A stretch of DNA of 31,137 bases from CAZGYE01 sp964530165 (lineage in GTDB: Bacteria > Planctomycetota > Planctomycetia > Planctomycetales > Planctomycetaceae), in contig CAZGYE010000030.1 of NCBI GenBank assembly GCA_964530165.1, positions 1 through 31,137 on the forward strand, written 5' to 3'. The translations under genes were made by a program, and so were the position numbers. The notes beneath the pieces were generated by a model that was given only the letters and a program-made list of their open reading frames with translations, did no database searches and was not told where the DNA came from. Numbering within the stretch: position 1 is the first letter of the stretch; each line of letters opens with the position of its first letter. Positions 15,770 to 24,448 of this stretch are shown one piece after another.

Positions 15770-16661
15770 CACCGACTGTCCGTCTCGCCGGCAGGAACCG
15801 AGAATCAGCATCGTCACGCCTTCGTTCAATCAGGGACAGTTTCTAGAAGAAACGATTCAGTCAGTGCTTTCGCAGGATTACCCCAATCTCGACTACGTGG
15901 TGATGGACGGCGGATCGACCGACGGCAGTGCAGAGATCATTCGAGAACACGCGTCTCGATTGACGTATTGGCAAAGCCGGCCGGACGCCGGGCACTATCA
16001 CGCACTCAACGAAGGCTTCGCACACACTGACGGCGAGATCATGGCCTGGATCAATTCGGACGACAAATACTGCCCCTGGACCTTTTCCGTCGTGGCGGAG
16101 ATCTTCACCCACTTCCCGGAAATTGAATGGATGACAACGCTGTATCCGTTGACTTGGGATGAGCGGGGTCGCGCCGTTGCCTGTGGTCGGCGTGCCGGCT
16201 ACGGCCGACGTGCTTTCTTCAGAGGCCAGTACGTGCCGGTGAAAAGCCGATGTCCGGAAGGCACTATTCAGCAGGAGTCCACATTCTGGAGGCGTTCGTT
16301 GTGGGAAAAGGCGGGGGCCTACTTGGACACTTCCCTGCGTCTGGCCGCGGATTTTGAGCTGTGGACCCGATTCTTTCAGCACACCGAACTCGTCGGCGTC
16401 GACGTACCGTTGGGAGGTTTTCGCCAGCATAGCGGGCAAAAGACGGCTCGTCAGTTGACGGCGTACGCGGATGAGGCTCTTCAGACGCTGCACCGCTACC
16501 GTGGAGCGATCGAAGGACCTGCCGCTAGTTTCGCCAGACGCACCCTGCGTCAGTTCTACTGGCCGACTGCGCTGAAGGTCGTGGCCAGCCGGTTGGGCTG
16601 GTGCGAACGTCGCAAAATTTGTTTTTACCGGGAGGGCGCCTGGCACCTTCAGGCAGTCTAG
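15717..16661 (+). CDS. Family 2 glycosyltransferase (first of a tandem pair)
   Basis: A 314-residue GT-A enzyme. RISIVTPSFNQGQFLEETI (29-47) starts the fold, MDGGSTDGS (63-71) binds the nucleotide, and NSDD (113-116) is the metal-binding DxD equivalent. QQESTFWRRSLWEKAG holds the likely catalytic acidic region. The only start that keeps the whole core is the GTG at 15717, 53 bases inside the previous gene; residues 1-28 are not conserved. The core resembles the GT2 encoded next (same IVTPS-NQ, DGGSTDGS and NSDD motifs), suggesting duplication. No membrane segments are seen, so it would act peripherally on a lipid-linked acceptor. Confidence 0.88.
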   Translation: MANPKLQTPNDRRSPARSTDCPSRRQEPRISIVTPSFNQGQFLEETIQSVLSQDYPNLDYVVMDGGSTDGSAEIIREHASRLTYWQSRPDAGHYHALNEGFAHTDGEIMAWINSDDKYCPWTFSVVAEIFTHFPEIEWMTTLYPLTWDERGRAVACGRRAGYGRRAFFRGQYVPVKSRCPEGTIQQESTFWRRSLWEKAGAYLDTSLRLAADFELWTRFFQHTELVGVDVPLGGFRQHSGQKTARQLTAYADEALQTLHRYRGAIEGPAASFARRTLRQFYWPTALKVVASRLGWCERRKICFYREGAWHLQAV

Positions 16662-16698
16662 CCGATTTCGATCCTACCGGAAGCAACGCCGCACAGTC

Positions 16699-17586
16699 AT
16701 GTCGACTCCACTAGTCTCAATTGTCACGCCGTCCTTGAACCAGGCGCCGTTCTTGGAAGACACGCTTCGTTCGGTGATACGTCAAGACTATCCGAACATC
16801 GAGCACATTATTATCGACGGCGGTTCGACCGATGGAAGCGTCGACATCATTCGCCGATACGAACAGCACGTCGCCCGCTGGGTGAGTGAGCCGGACCGTG
16901 GTCAATCCAGTGCGATCAACAAAGGTTTTTCATTCGCCCAGGGAACGGTTCTCGCCTGGCTGAATTCGGACGATCTTCTGGCACCTTCGGCCGTGCGGAT
17001 TGCCGTCGAGTCTCTGCAAACTGAGCCCGAGGTCGGCCTGGTCTATGGAGATCGGGTCCATATCGACGGCTGCGAAAACGTGATCGGTTTCAGCCGCGGC
17101 CCGTCGTTCTCTCCGTCGATGCTGAGAGCGAACATAACCTTGCCTCAAGAGACGACCTTTTTTCGCCGTCAGTTGTTCGAGCACGTGGGCGGCCTCGACG
17201 AGAGTCTGGAGTTTTCCATGGATTTTGACTTGTGGTGCAAGATGGCCAAGGTCGCGCGTTTTCGCCATGTGCCCGCTTTTTTGGGGTACTTTCGCGAGCA
17301 CCGCGATTCGAAGTCGGTGGTATTTCATCAGCGGCAAACAGCAGCCTCGCAGCAACTTCAGAGTGAGCACGAGCAGGTCTTTCGACGGCACTTCGGTCGC
17401 CCCTTGCCCGGAGCTGTCCGAGCACGCTGGTACCGTACGCTGCACCACGTCCGTTTGATGGTTGAGCGGCGGAGCAGGTCGCGCAGATGCGAAACAAAAC
17501 GAATTCGCAACATTGTTGAATCTGTTCATGCAACGGCACTGAGAACCTCGAACAAGATCGGCGAGCGGGGGGCGTCAGCCCCCTGA
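16699..17586 (+). CDS. Family 2 glycosyltransferase (second of a tandem pair)
   Basis: A 295-residue GT-A enzyme. VSIVTPSLNQAPFLEDTLRS (6-25), IDGGSTDGSVDII (39-51) and LAWLNSDDLL (85-94, metal-binding NSDD 89-92) match the preceding GT2 closely in order and spacing. PQETTFFRRQLFEHVGGLDE corresponds to the acceptor/catalytic region. It begins 37 bases after its neighbour. The last residues, GERGASAP, and the stop codon lie inside a palindromic repeat (17560-17621). The original C-terminus has therefore probably been replaced or extended. Donor and acceptor are unknown. Confidence 0.9.
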   Translation: MSTPLVSIVTPSLNQAPFLEDTLRSVIRQDYPNIEHIIIDGGSTDGSVDIIRRYEQHVARWVSEPDRGQSSAINKGFSFAQGTVLAWLNSDDLLAPSAVRIAVESLQTEPEVGLVYGDRVHIDGCENVIGFSRGPSFSPSMLRANITLPQETTFFRRQLFEHVGGLDESLEFSMDFDLWCKMAKVARFRHVPAFLGYFREHRDSKSVVFHQRQTAASQQLQSEHEQVFRRHFGRPLPGAVRARWYRTLHHVRLMVERRSRSRRCETKRIRNIVESVHATALRTSNKIGERGASAP

Positions 17587-17621
17587 TTGTCGGAACAGCC
17601 GGCTGACACCGGCCGCTCGCC
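17560..17621. repeat. Cloverleaf-like palindromic repeat across a stop codon
   Basis: The outer arms GGCGAGCGG (17560-17568) and CCGCTCGCC (17613-17621) are perfect complements. Inside are two small hairpins, GGGGGC-GTCA-GCCCCC on the left and GCCGG-CTGACA-CCGGC on the right. The TGA of the preceding GT2 gene (17584-17586) lies within it. The structure suggests a dispersed mobile-type palindrome rather than a terminator, as no T-run follows. Confidence 0.75.
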
Positions 17622-17645
17622 ACTCTCTGGGTTAGACCCAAGACC

Positions 17646-18695
17646 ATGATCACTTCTCACGAGAGTCACGTGAAAAACAAAGCGTCAGCCGGAACGCGGC
17701 CGCGAATCGCCGGGCTTGTTTCGGTCATTATTCCCGCCTACAACGCCGCACAAAGCTTGGGTCGCTGCATCGACCGCGTGCTGGAACAGACCTATCCAGA
17801 CGTTGAAATGATCGTCGTCGACGACGGATCAACGGATTCCACCAAGGATGTAGCGGCTCACTACGGCGACCGGATCCGATACGTTTTTCAGGAGAATCGA
17901 GGTGAAACCGCTGCGAGAAATCGCGGTTTCCAGCTCGCTCGCGGCGAGTTCGTGACATTCATCGATCACGACGACTACTGGGAACCGGAATTTGTCGAAT
18001 GCACGGTTCGTTTTCTGTGCGATCATCCGGCTGCGGTGGCCGTCAGTGTCGGTCACGAACACCAGAGCGCTTTGGAAAGCGGCACAACGGTGCGGCCCTC
18101 GTTTCTCGAAGACCCGGCCCGCCGCCACGCCGAGCCGATACTCATCGATCAGTTCTTCGACTTCTGGTTCGAGCACAACCACATTTGTGCGGGTTCGGCG
18201 ATGCTTCGCGGCACGCTGATCGACGAGGCCGGCGGTCAACGCGAGGACCTGGTTCTGAGCGGCGACATGGAATACTGGGCGTACCTCGCCACTTTCGGGC
18301 AATGGGGGTTCATCCCCAAGGTCCTGCTGAACATCGATGGGACTCAAGTCCCTCGCGGGAATCTCTACAGCAAATTCCATCAGCGCTACCAACGCTGCTC
18401 GACAGTCGAAAGTTGGGAGACTCGCATTGTCCCGCGGCTGAGTGCCGATGATCGCAGCGGTTACTTGCGTATCCAGGGTCGCGTTGCCACATGGTACACG
18501 TTCGCCCATGTCTTCGTGGGCCACGATCGAGAAGCCAGACGTCTGGCCGAAAAATACAAAGACCACCTGGAAGGAAAGTTCGGGCAACTCTGGCAGTTCG
18601 GCCTGATGGCAGGACCGTTGTCTTGGATGCCCTTGTGTCTGGCGATGCGGCTGCGAACACGGGCGCAATACTTTCTTGCCGATTGGCGGCGATGA
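17646..18695 (+). CDS. Family 2 glycosyltransferase
   Basis: A 349-residue GT-A enzyme distinct from the two before it. LVSVIIPAYNAAQSLGRCID (24-43) opens the fold, IVVDDGSTDST (56-66) is the nucleotide site, ENRGETAARNRGFQLARGE (83-101) is the typical mid-loop, and FIDHDDYW (105-112) carries the DxD motif as DHDD. The C-terminal half (SGDMEYWAYLATFGQWGFIP) contains the acidic ED-like segment. The first 23 residues are not conserved. The stop codon overlaps the next start as ATGA at 18692-18695, so translation of the membrane protein that follows is coupled to it. Confidence 0.9.
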   Translation: MITSHESHVKNKASAGTRPRIAGLVSVIIPAYNAAQSLGRCIDRVLEQTYPDVEMIVVDDGSTDSTKDVAAHYGDRIRYVFQENRGETAARNRGFQLARGEFVTFIDHDDYWEPEFVECTVRFLCDHPAAVAVSVGHEHQSALESGTTVRPSFLEDPARRHAEPILIDQFFDFWFEHNHICAGSAMLRGTLIDEAGGQREDLVLSGDMEYWAYLATFGQWGFIPKVLLNIDGTQVPRGNLYSKFHQRYQRCSTVESWETRIVPRLSADDRSGYLRIQGRVATWYTFAHVFVGHDREARRLAEKYKDHLEGKFGQLWQFGLMAGPLSWMPLCLAMRLRTRAQYFLADWRR

Positions 18696-20014
18696 ATCCA
18701 ACGATGAATACCAGCACGGAGCAGAACGCGGCCCCATACCCGACGAGGCTTGCCGACACCTTCTCGAGTGTGGGGCAGGCTTTCGAGCCTGCCATTGCTC
18801 GACGGCAGGCTCGAAAGCCTGCCCCACAGAAGGCCGAGTTGCGGCTGGGCGACGGCATGATTGCATTCCTTGGTCGCCGAAGTGGATCGGAATGGCTGTT
18901 GCTGCTGTTCCCGGTGTTTCTGCGCGCCGTTTACCGGCGTCGCGGCCTCGACGCGGTGGCCGAGGTGGACGCGTCGGCCATGCTCCAGGTGGGCATGACA
19001 GCCATTTGTGGGCTGTATGCCGTCCACCGCTGGACTTCCGCGGGGCAGTCTTTGCGTCGCGCGCTGACTCGAACCTCGCTCGTGTGGCTGTCGCTATATG
19101 GCCTGCTGGCTGTCGTCAGTGCCGCGTGGTCGGGCATGCCCGAGCTGACGCTGTTCCGGGGGGGACAAGTGCTGGTGTATCTCGTGCTGGCTGCCGACGC
19201 GCTGGCGACGCTGGGAACAATCCAAAACCTGATCCGGTTTCAGCTCTGTTACGCGGCCGTCGTATGTCTTACGTGGCAACTTCCGCTGCTTCAGTACAAC
19301 TTTTCCCTCACCGCTCTGCACAGCTCTCAGGTGCCAGGAGCGATCGTCGGGATGGTCTTCACTGGTTGGATGCTCGAAGGACGTCAGTGGCGGATGATGC
19401 ATGCGTTCTTGATCGTCATGTTGCTGCTGGGGACCTCTTCAGCAACGTACGTCTCGGTTCTTGGAGGATTAGTGGTCGTGCTGTTCACGTTGCGCAGGAG
19501 GTTTGCCTTGGGCGTACTCTTGCTCGGACTCGCCACGGCTATGACCGTTTCCTACCCGCAAGAGATCAAAAACATCGTGTTTTACGGCAAGAGTGAAGGC
19601 AACATCCGCACCGCCTCCGGACGGCTGCCAACCTGGCAATGGCTCGTTCGCAATCAGATGCAGGATGCGCCGCTGGCCGGTTATGGCTTTGCATTCGGAG
19701 AAGCCCGGGCGCGATTGTACAACATCGGCGGGTTGCGAATGCAGCACATGCACAGTTCCGTCATGAGTGCGTTCGTGAATCTCGGGCTGCTGGGCCTGAC
19801 GTTGCTTGTGGCCTATTGGTTGACTGTGTGGCGACACGTGCTCCGTGCCGCCGCCTGCCCGTCTCGGTCACTGGCGCTGGGGGCGGTCGCTGCGGTCTGC
19901 GCAAACTCTCTGTCTGTGGAGTCCGTGACGTCGCCGGTGGGATTGTGCTGGATCGGGCACCTGTTGGTGTTCGGGATGGCCGTCCACGTGAAGCAGAAAA
20001 CAGAGGGACAGTAA
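18692..20014 (+). CDS. O-antigen ligase/polymerase-like membrane protein (WaaL/Wzy family)
   Basis: A 440-residue polytopic membrane protein with about ten hydrophobic segments. The large extracytoplasmic loop contains SGRLPTWQWLVRNQMQDAPL followed by GYGFAF. This is the Wzy_C signature (SGR, Trp, then a PLxGxG turn) in enzymes that polymerise or ligate lipid-linked glycans on the periplasmic side. The ATG at 18692 overlaps the previous stop. Residues 26-46 are encoded by a perfect 25-bp inverted repeat that stays in frame. A start at 18857 (MIAFLGRRSG) would place this repeat upstream of the gene. The two starts cannot be separated by sequence alone. Whether it acts as polymerase or ligase is not clear, since polymerase would normally need a Wzx flippase, which is absent here. 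Confidence 0.82.
   Translation: MNPTMNTSTEQNAAPYPTRLADTFSSVGQAFEPAIARRQARKPAPQKAELRLGDGMIAFLGRRSGSEWLLLLFPVFLRAVYRRRGLDAVAEVDASAMLQVGMTAICGLYAVHRWTSAGQSLRRALTRTSLVWLSLYGLLAVVSAAWSGMPELTLFRGGQVLVYLVLAADALATLGTIQNLIRFQLCYAAVVCLTWQLPLLQYNFSLTALHSSQVPGAIVGMVFTGWMLEGRQWRMMHAFLIVMLLLGTSSATYVSVLGGLVVVLFTLRRRFALGVLLLGLATAMTVSYPQEIKNIVFYGKSEGNIRTASGRLPTWQWLVRNQMQDAPLAGYGFAFGEARARLYNIGGLRMQHMHSSVMSAFVNLGLLGLTLLVAYWLTVWRHVLRAAACPSRSLALGAVAAVCANSLSVESVTSPVGLCWIGHLLVFGMAVHVKQKTEGQ
18769..18828. repeat. Perfect 25-bp inverted repeat with nested tetraloop hairpins
   Basis: Arms 18769-18793 and 18804-18828 are exact reverse complements with a 10-base spacer. Each arm is itself a hairpin: GGCAGGCT-TTCG-AGCCTGCC on the left and GGCAGGCT-CGAA-AGCCTGCC on the right. 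In RNA the left one would have a UUCG tetraloop. It lies near the 5' end of the Wzy-like frame and encodes GQAFEPAIARRQARKPAPQ, a peptide with no family counterpart. Confidence 0.9.
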
Positions 20015-20057
20015 GCACTCGCTCCGAGCGCCTGCTAATAAACGAAAGAAGTGCGAA

Positions 20058-21080
20058 ATGAATAACTGCGTCGTCATTCGGAAGAACGCCGATCAGACAG
20101 TGCGTTCATCAAGCAACCCGCGGGCACGGCGCCGTGCAGCCATCTGTGAATGCTGCGGACGATCCGCAACAGGCCCCTTCAGCCGGAAACGCAGTGTTTC
20201 CCTTTGGCGGTGTGCGAATTGTGGTCTTGTCTACGTTTCACCTCAGCCTACGGCCGAAGAATTGAGAAGACTCTATACAAAGGAGAACGGCTACTACACA
20301 GCCGCCAAGGTGGATCTTTCCAGCGTTCCCCCTTCCTCCAACAGATGGCTCCACGAGTTGTTGACGCAGGCGGAAGCTCCAGGAAATCACCTGCTTGACA
20401 TCGGCTGCGCCAACGGCCAGTTGATATATCACATGGCGACATTCGGCTGGCAGGTGTGCGGGATCGACATCAACCGCGACGCCGTCGAGATCGCTCGTCA
20501 AAACGGGCTCGACGCGCGGGCGACCACGTTGGAGCGTTCTGATCTTCCGGACGCATCGTTCGACGCCGTTCACCTCGGCGACGTGATCGAGCACGTACCC
20601 TCACCGCACGATCAATTAAGCCGCGTGTACAGACTACTGCGACCGGGTGGAGTGGTCGTTATTCGAACGCCCAACAATCGGAATGGATTTGCACGTCTGA
20701 CGGCCGGTTTGTCTCGCCTGACGCGATTTTCCTGGCCTCAGTCCGAGGCGCCCTATCACCTGTTTGAGTTCTCGCCTCAGTCGCTTGTTGGACTCCTTTT
20801 GCACCTGGGATTTGCGGTCGTCGGCTGCGAGTCTTCGGGGCGTACGAGCTTTCTCTACCGCCTGGGATCGACTGGCTGTTTCGACGAGCTGAAATTATCG
20901 CTCAAGAGTTCCGGCCGAAGACTGCTTGTTTCGAAACAGATTCTTCAGATCCCCAAACTGTTCGGCGTCGGTCTGTTGCTCGCCCCATTCTATGTTCTGG
21001 GAGCGATTCTCAGTTGGTGGACTGGCCAAGGCGATAGCCTGGTCGTTGTCGCCAGAAAAGAGTTGAAAGTCGAAAGTTGA
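20058..21080 (+). CDS. Zinc-ribbon class I SAM-dependent methyltransferase
   Basis: A 340-residue protein. Cys30 and Cys33, then Cys52 and Cys55 (RCANCGLVYVSPQPT), form a zinc ribbon typical of sugar C-methyltransferases and related enzymes. HLLDIGCANG (111-120) is SAM motif I, GIDIN (135-139) is motif II, DVIEHVPSPHDQL (175-187) is the post-II region, and LLRPGGVVVIRTPN (193-206) is motif III. It would methylate a sugar nucleotide or the growing glycan. The last part (240-335) has two hydrophobic stretches and may bind the membrane. It begins 43 bases after the Wzy-like gene. The C-terminal ELKVES comes from a repetitive GAAAGT stretch. Confidence 0.87.
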   Translation: MNNCVVIRKNADQTVRSSSNPRARRRAAICECCGRSATGPFSRKRSVSLWRCANCGLVYVSPQPTAEELRRLYTKENGYYTAAKVDLSSVPPSSNRWLHELLTQAEAPGNHLLDIGCANGQLIYHMATFGWQVCGIDINRDAVEIARQNGLDARATTLERSDLPDASFDAVHLGDVIEHVPSPHDQLSRVYRLLRPGGVVVIRTPNNRNGFARLTAGLSRLTRFSWPQSEAPYHLFEFSPQSLVGLLLHLGFAVVGCESSGRTSFLYRLGSTGCFDELKLSLKSSGRRLLVSKQILQIPKLFGVGLLLAPFYVLGAILSWWTGQGDSLVVVARKELKVES

Positions 21081-21083
21081 GAG

Positions 21084-22295
21084 ATGAGAGTCGTTTGGGT
21101 CAATCCCTGTTTCCTGCATTACCGCGTTCCCGTGTACGCGGCACTGAACCGTCTGCTGGGAAACCAGCTCACGGTCATCTTCTCGGCAGATCGCACGCCG
21201 GGTCCCGTCGGTGAGAAGATCACAGCAACCTTGGGTGACCGGGCTGTGGGACTCCGCGGAGAATACCGTCTGAATCTTGGTGCTGACGACACAGACTTAG
21301 CCAACATGGTATTGAAGGTGCCTTACCAATCGGGTTTGCTGCGCGCCGTCGCCGCGGCGAGACCGGACGTCATCATTTCCGAAGGCTTCTTTCAATGGAC
21401 GCCGGCTTCGTTCTTCTACAAGACGCGCTACCGCGTCCCGCTGGTGATCACTTATGAACGGACGGCTCACACCGAACGGAACGCAGGATCCTTAAGAACC
21501 TTCTACCGACGGTGGGTTGCGAAACACACCGACGCCATCGCGTGCAATGGCGTGCTCTCAAAGCAGTACTGCCAGCATCAGTTGCGTGTCCCTGAATCCC
21601 GAATCGTCACCGGCGCGATGGCCGCCGACTCCGATATGCTGACGAGAAAGATCACACAGATCTCCGTGAACGCTCAACTGCCGCAGCTCGGCAGGCGTCT
21701 GTTGACTCGTCCGGTCATTCTCTACGTCGGCAGACTCGTTCGCCGAAAAGGATTGCGCGAACTACTAACTGCCTGGGGGCTGTACACCCATCGTCAGTCA
21801 AATCCCGGAACCCTGTTGCTTGTCGGCGACGGACCGGAGCGGAGCTTCCTGCAAAAAAGGGTTCATGACGCGAAACTCTCGAACGTGCTGTTCGCAGGAG
21901 TGGTTCCCTACGAGGAGATGGTCGAGTTCTTCGCAGCAGCCGACGTGCTTGTGATGCCCACGCTGGAAGATAACTGGAGTCTGGTTGTGCCTGAGGCGAT
22001 GGCCTGTGGCTTGCCCATCCTTTGTTCGAGCTACAACGGATGTTGGCCGGAACTTGTGCATCATGGTCGGAACGGCTGGGTGTTCGACCCAAACAACGCC
22101 GAGCAGTGTGCATCGCTTTTGTGCGTTGTGCATCGTGATCAGAAGCGTTTACCCGAAATGGGTGAAGCGTCGAGAAACATCGTTCGAGACTTCAGCCCGG
22201 CGCAGGCGGCCAAGGCCGTTTTGACCGCCTGTCAAGTTGCAGCGTCCGTCAAACAGCGGAGCCGAATATGCCAGCAGAGCGACCGAAAGTCCTGA
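21084..22295 (+). CDS. Family 4 glycosyltransferase
   Basis: A 403-residue GT-B protein. MRVVWVNPCFLHYRVPVYAA is the N-terminal fold entry. The C-terminal half reads ILYVGRLVRRKGLRELLTAW, LLLVGDGPERSFLQKRV, then PTLEDNWSLVVPEAMACGLP, with the two glutamates of the EX7E motif that contact the donor. It is a retaining transferase acting on the cytoplasmic side. The GAGAG just before the ATG is a good ribosome-binding site. The gene starts 3 bases after the methyltransferase stop and overlaps the next GT4 gene by 28 bases. Confidence 0.92.
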   Translation: MRVVWVNPCFLHYRVPVYAALNRLLGNQLTVIFSADRTPGPVGEKITATLGDRAVGLRGEYRLNLGADDTDLANMVLKVPYQSGLLRAVAAARPDVIISEGFFQWTPASFFYKTRYRVPLVITYERTAHTERNAGSLRTFYRRWVAKHTDAIACNGVLSKQYCQHQLRVPESRIVTGAMAADSDMLTRKITQISVNAQLPQLGRRLLTRPVILYVGRLVRRKGLRELLTAWGLYTHRQSNPGTLLLVGDGPERSFLQKRVHDAKLSNVLFAGVVPYEEMVEFFAAADVLVMPTLEDNWSLVVPEAMACGLPILCSSYNGCWPELVHHGRNGWVFDPNNAEQCASLLCVVHRDQKRLPEMGEASRNIVRDFSPAQAAKAVLTACQVAASVKQRSRICQQSDRKS

Positions 22296-23542
22296 TTTCC
22301 GCCTTCGCCTGCGATCCGAGAAAAGGCTCGGAGCCAGGTCTGGGCTACAACTACGTCCGGCGGCTGGCTGAACACTGTGAGCTGACCGTGATGACCGAAG
22401 AGATGCAAAACCGCGGCCCGATTGAAGAAGCCTGCCGGAACGACCCCGTTCTGCGGGAGGTCCGGTGGCAGTACGTTCCCTGGCCGTCGGTGGCTCCCGA
22501 CGGCCGACGCAACGACGGCGTGAACTTCCTTCGCTACTACCACTTCTATCGCTGCTGGCAACGGGAGGCCTACAAACTCGCAAAAACACTTGTCGCGGCC
22601 GGAGATTTCGACTTAGTCCATCATTTGACCATGACGGGATTTCGTGAGCCCGGATACCTGTGGAAACTGCCTGTCCCGTTTGTTTGGGGGCCCGTTGGTG
22701 GGCACGTGATGATGCCCTGGCGGTTTTTGACGACGCTTGGCCCGCGCGGCATGTGCCAGTGTGGGGTCAGAAACGTGCTGAACGCTGTTCAGATGCAAAC
22801 GTCACCGCGAGTCAGCAAAGCTGCCCGTAAGGCGGAGGTGATCTTTGCCAGCACGTCGATCGACCGGATCGCGCTGGAACGTCTTCACAGCCGCCGCGCG
22901 GTTCTGCTCGGCGAGAATGGAGCAGGCCCAACGCGTTCCAATCAGCCTCGCACTCGAAAGCAGGGACAACCGTTGCGGCTGGGCTGGAGCGGTCTCCACA
23001 TCCCGCGCAAGGCATTGCCGATTCTGCTCGAGGCACTGGCGTTGTTGCCTCCGGAGGTCGCCGTCGAAGTGAACATTCTCGGTCAAGGACCGGAGACCGC
23101 CCGTTGGAAGACGCTGGCAAGGCAATTGGGCGTCGGGGGAATGTGCCGTTTTCACGGCTGGCTGCCTCGCGAGCGCGCTTTGACGCTGATGGGTTCTCTG
23201 GATGCCTTGGTGATTACCAGCCTTCAAGATGCCGGCAGTGCAGTTCTGTTCGAGGCGTTGGCGCTCTCGTTGCCGGTCATCAGCCATGCGGCGTGCGGAT
23301 TCGCCGATGCCCTGACCGACGGATGCAGTCTTCTGGTTCCGCTGGAATCCCCTTCGACCAGCGCCCGATTGTTCGCTCGCGCCATCGCACGCCTTTTTGA
23401 CGAACCAGACTTGTATCAACGACTTTCGGCAGGAGCGATCGCCCGCGCCCGAGAATTATCCTGGGCACGCCGGGCAGCGATCATCTTGCAGAATTACAAG
23501 AGCCTGTTGGATTCTTCGAAAACGAAAAGGATTTCACAATGA
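22268..23542 (+). CDS. Family 4 glycosyltransferase
   Basis: A 424-residue GT-B protein. VLISAFACDPRKGSEPGLGY (8-27) is the SEPG loop found in one GT4 subgroup, and VHHLTMTGFREPGYLW and VWGPVGGH follow in the usual order. The C-terminal domain contains LRLGWSGLHIPRKALPILLE, GPETARWKTLARQLG and ITSLQDAGSAVLFEALALSL, the latter in the donor-binding region. The ATG lies 28 bases inside the previous gene. Its stop overlaps the next start (ATGA at 23539-23542). It would extend the glycan by one sugar. Specificity is not predictable. Confidence 0.92.
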   Translation: MPAERPKVLISAFACDPRKGSEPGLGYNYVRRLAEHCELTVMTEEMQNRGPIEEACRNDPVLREVRWQYVPWPSVAPDGRRNDGVNFLRYYHFYRCWQREAYKLAKTLVAAGDFDLVHHLTMTGFREPGYLWKLPVPFVWGPVGGHVMMPWRFLTTLGPRGMCQCGVRNVLNAVQMQTSPRVSKAARKAEVIFASTSIDRIALERLHSRRAVLLGENGAGPTRSNQPRTRKQGQPLRLGWSGLHIPRKALPILLEALALLPPEVAVEVNILGQGPETARWKTLARQLGVGGMCRFHGWLPRERALTLMGSLDALVITSLQDAGSAVLFEALALSLPVISHAACGFADALTDGCSLLVPLESPSTSARLFARAIARLFDEPDLYQRLSAGAIARARELSWARRAAIILQNYKSLLDSSKTKRISQ

Positions 23543-24438
23543 GTTCATCAACCCACAAGAAATGGCTACATCGCCCCTCGTCCGCTCGTCCGGCAACGGT
23601 CGTAGCTCATCGTCCACATGTGACCAAGCCGGCCGTCGCTTACTCCCGCGCATGGTACGAGACGTTGGCCGAGCAGCTCGGTGAGGTTGCCTGCCGCCGA
23701 TTGGGAATCTATGCGATTCCCGACAGTCTTCTGCTGTCGGTGGTCGTACCGGTCTTCAACGAACGTGACTCACTGGAGGGGGCGCTGGCGCGCGTCCGGG
23801 CTGTGCCGATCCGCAAAGAAATCATACTTGTCGATGATGGAAGCACGGACGGGACGCAAGACATTCTTCGCAAACTGCAGCATGAGAACACGGACGACAC
23901 GTGCAACCAACTCGTGATCAAGTATCACGACAGGAACTACGGCAAGGGGCGAGCGCTTCGCACAGGCTTTCAGGAAGCCCGTGGGGACATCGTGCTGGTG
24001 CAAGACGCTGACCTGGAATACAACCCGGCCGAGTACCCGCGCCTGCTTCAGCCGATTATCGAAGGCGAAGCCGACGTCGTCTATGGTTCCCGCTTCCTGA
24101 GCGACGATACACATCGCGTGGTGCATTTCTGGCACTCGCTCCGCAACAAGGTTCTGACGATGTTGGCCAATTGCCTGAATGATCTCGACTTAACGGATGC
24201 GCACACGTGCTACAAGGTCTTTACGCGCGACGTCGTGCGCGAGATCGCGCCGACGCTGAAACGGAATCGCTTCGGTTTCTGCCCGGAGATCACTGCCAAA
24301 ATCGCCCGGCGCAAGAGGCGTGTCTTTGAAGTGCCAATCAGCTACAGAGGCCGGACCTATGCCGAAGGCAAAAAGATCGGCTGGCGCGACGGTCTTGACG
24401 CGCTCTGGTGCATCGTGCGGTATCGAATTGCTGACTGA
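23539..24438 (+). CDS. Family 2 glycosyltransferase, dolichol-phosphate-mannose-synthase-like
   Basis: A 299-residue soluble GT-A enzyme. LSVVVPVFNERDSLEGAL (66-83), IILVDDGSTDGTQDIL (95-110), NYGKGRALRTGF (133-144) and VQDADLEYNP (154-163, DxD) are in DPM1-type order, followed by YGSRF and a C-terminal SYRGRTYAEGKKIGWRDGL. Such enzymes move a sugar from a nucleotide to a polyprenyl phosphate. There are no C-terminal membrane segments, as in the short DPM1-like class. The first 65 residues are an extra tail. The next gene codes for a GT87-like membrane transferase, a family that uses polyprenyl-phosphate sugars, so the two probably act as donor maker and user. Confidence 0.9.
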   Translation: MSSSTHKKWLHRPSSARPATVVAHRPHVTKPAVAYSRAWYETLAEQLGEVACRRLGIYAIPDSLLLSVVVPVFNERDSLEGALARVRAVPIRKEIILVDDGSTDGTQDILRKLQHENTDDTCNQLVIKYHDRNYGKGRALRTGFQEARGDIVLVQDADLEYNPAEYPRLLQPIIEGEADVVYGSRFLSDDTHRVVHFWHSLRNKVLTMLANCLNDLDLTDAHTCYKVFTRDVVREIAPTLKRNRFGFCPEITAKIARRKRRVFEVPISYRGRTYAEGKKIGWRDGLDALWCIVRYRIAD

Positions 24439-24448
24439 GGCCGTCGAT

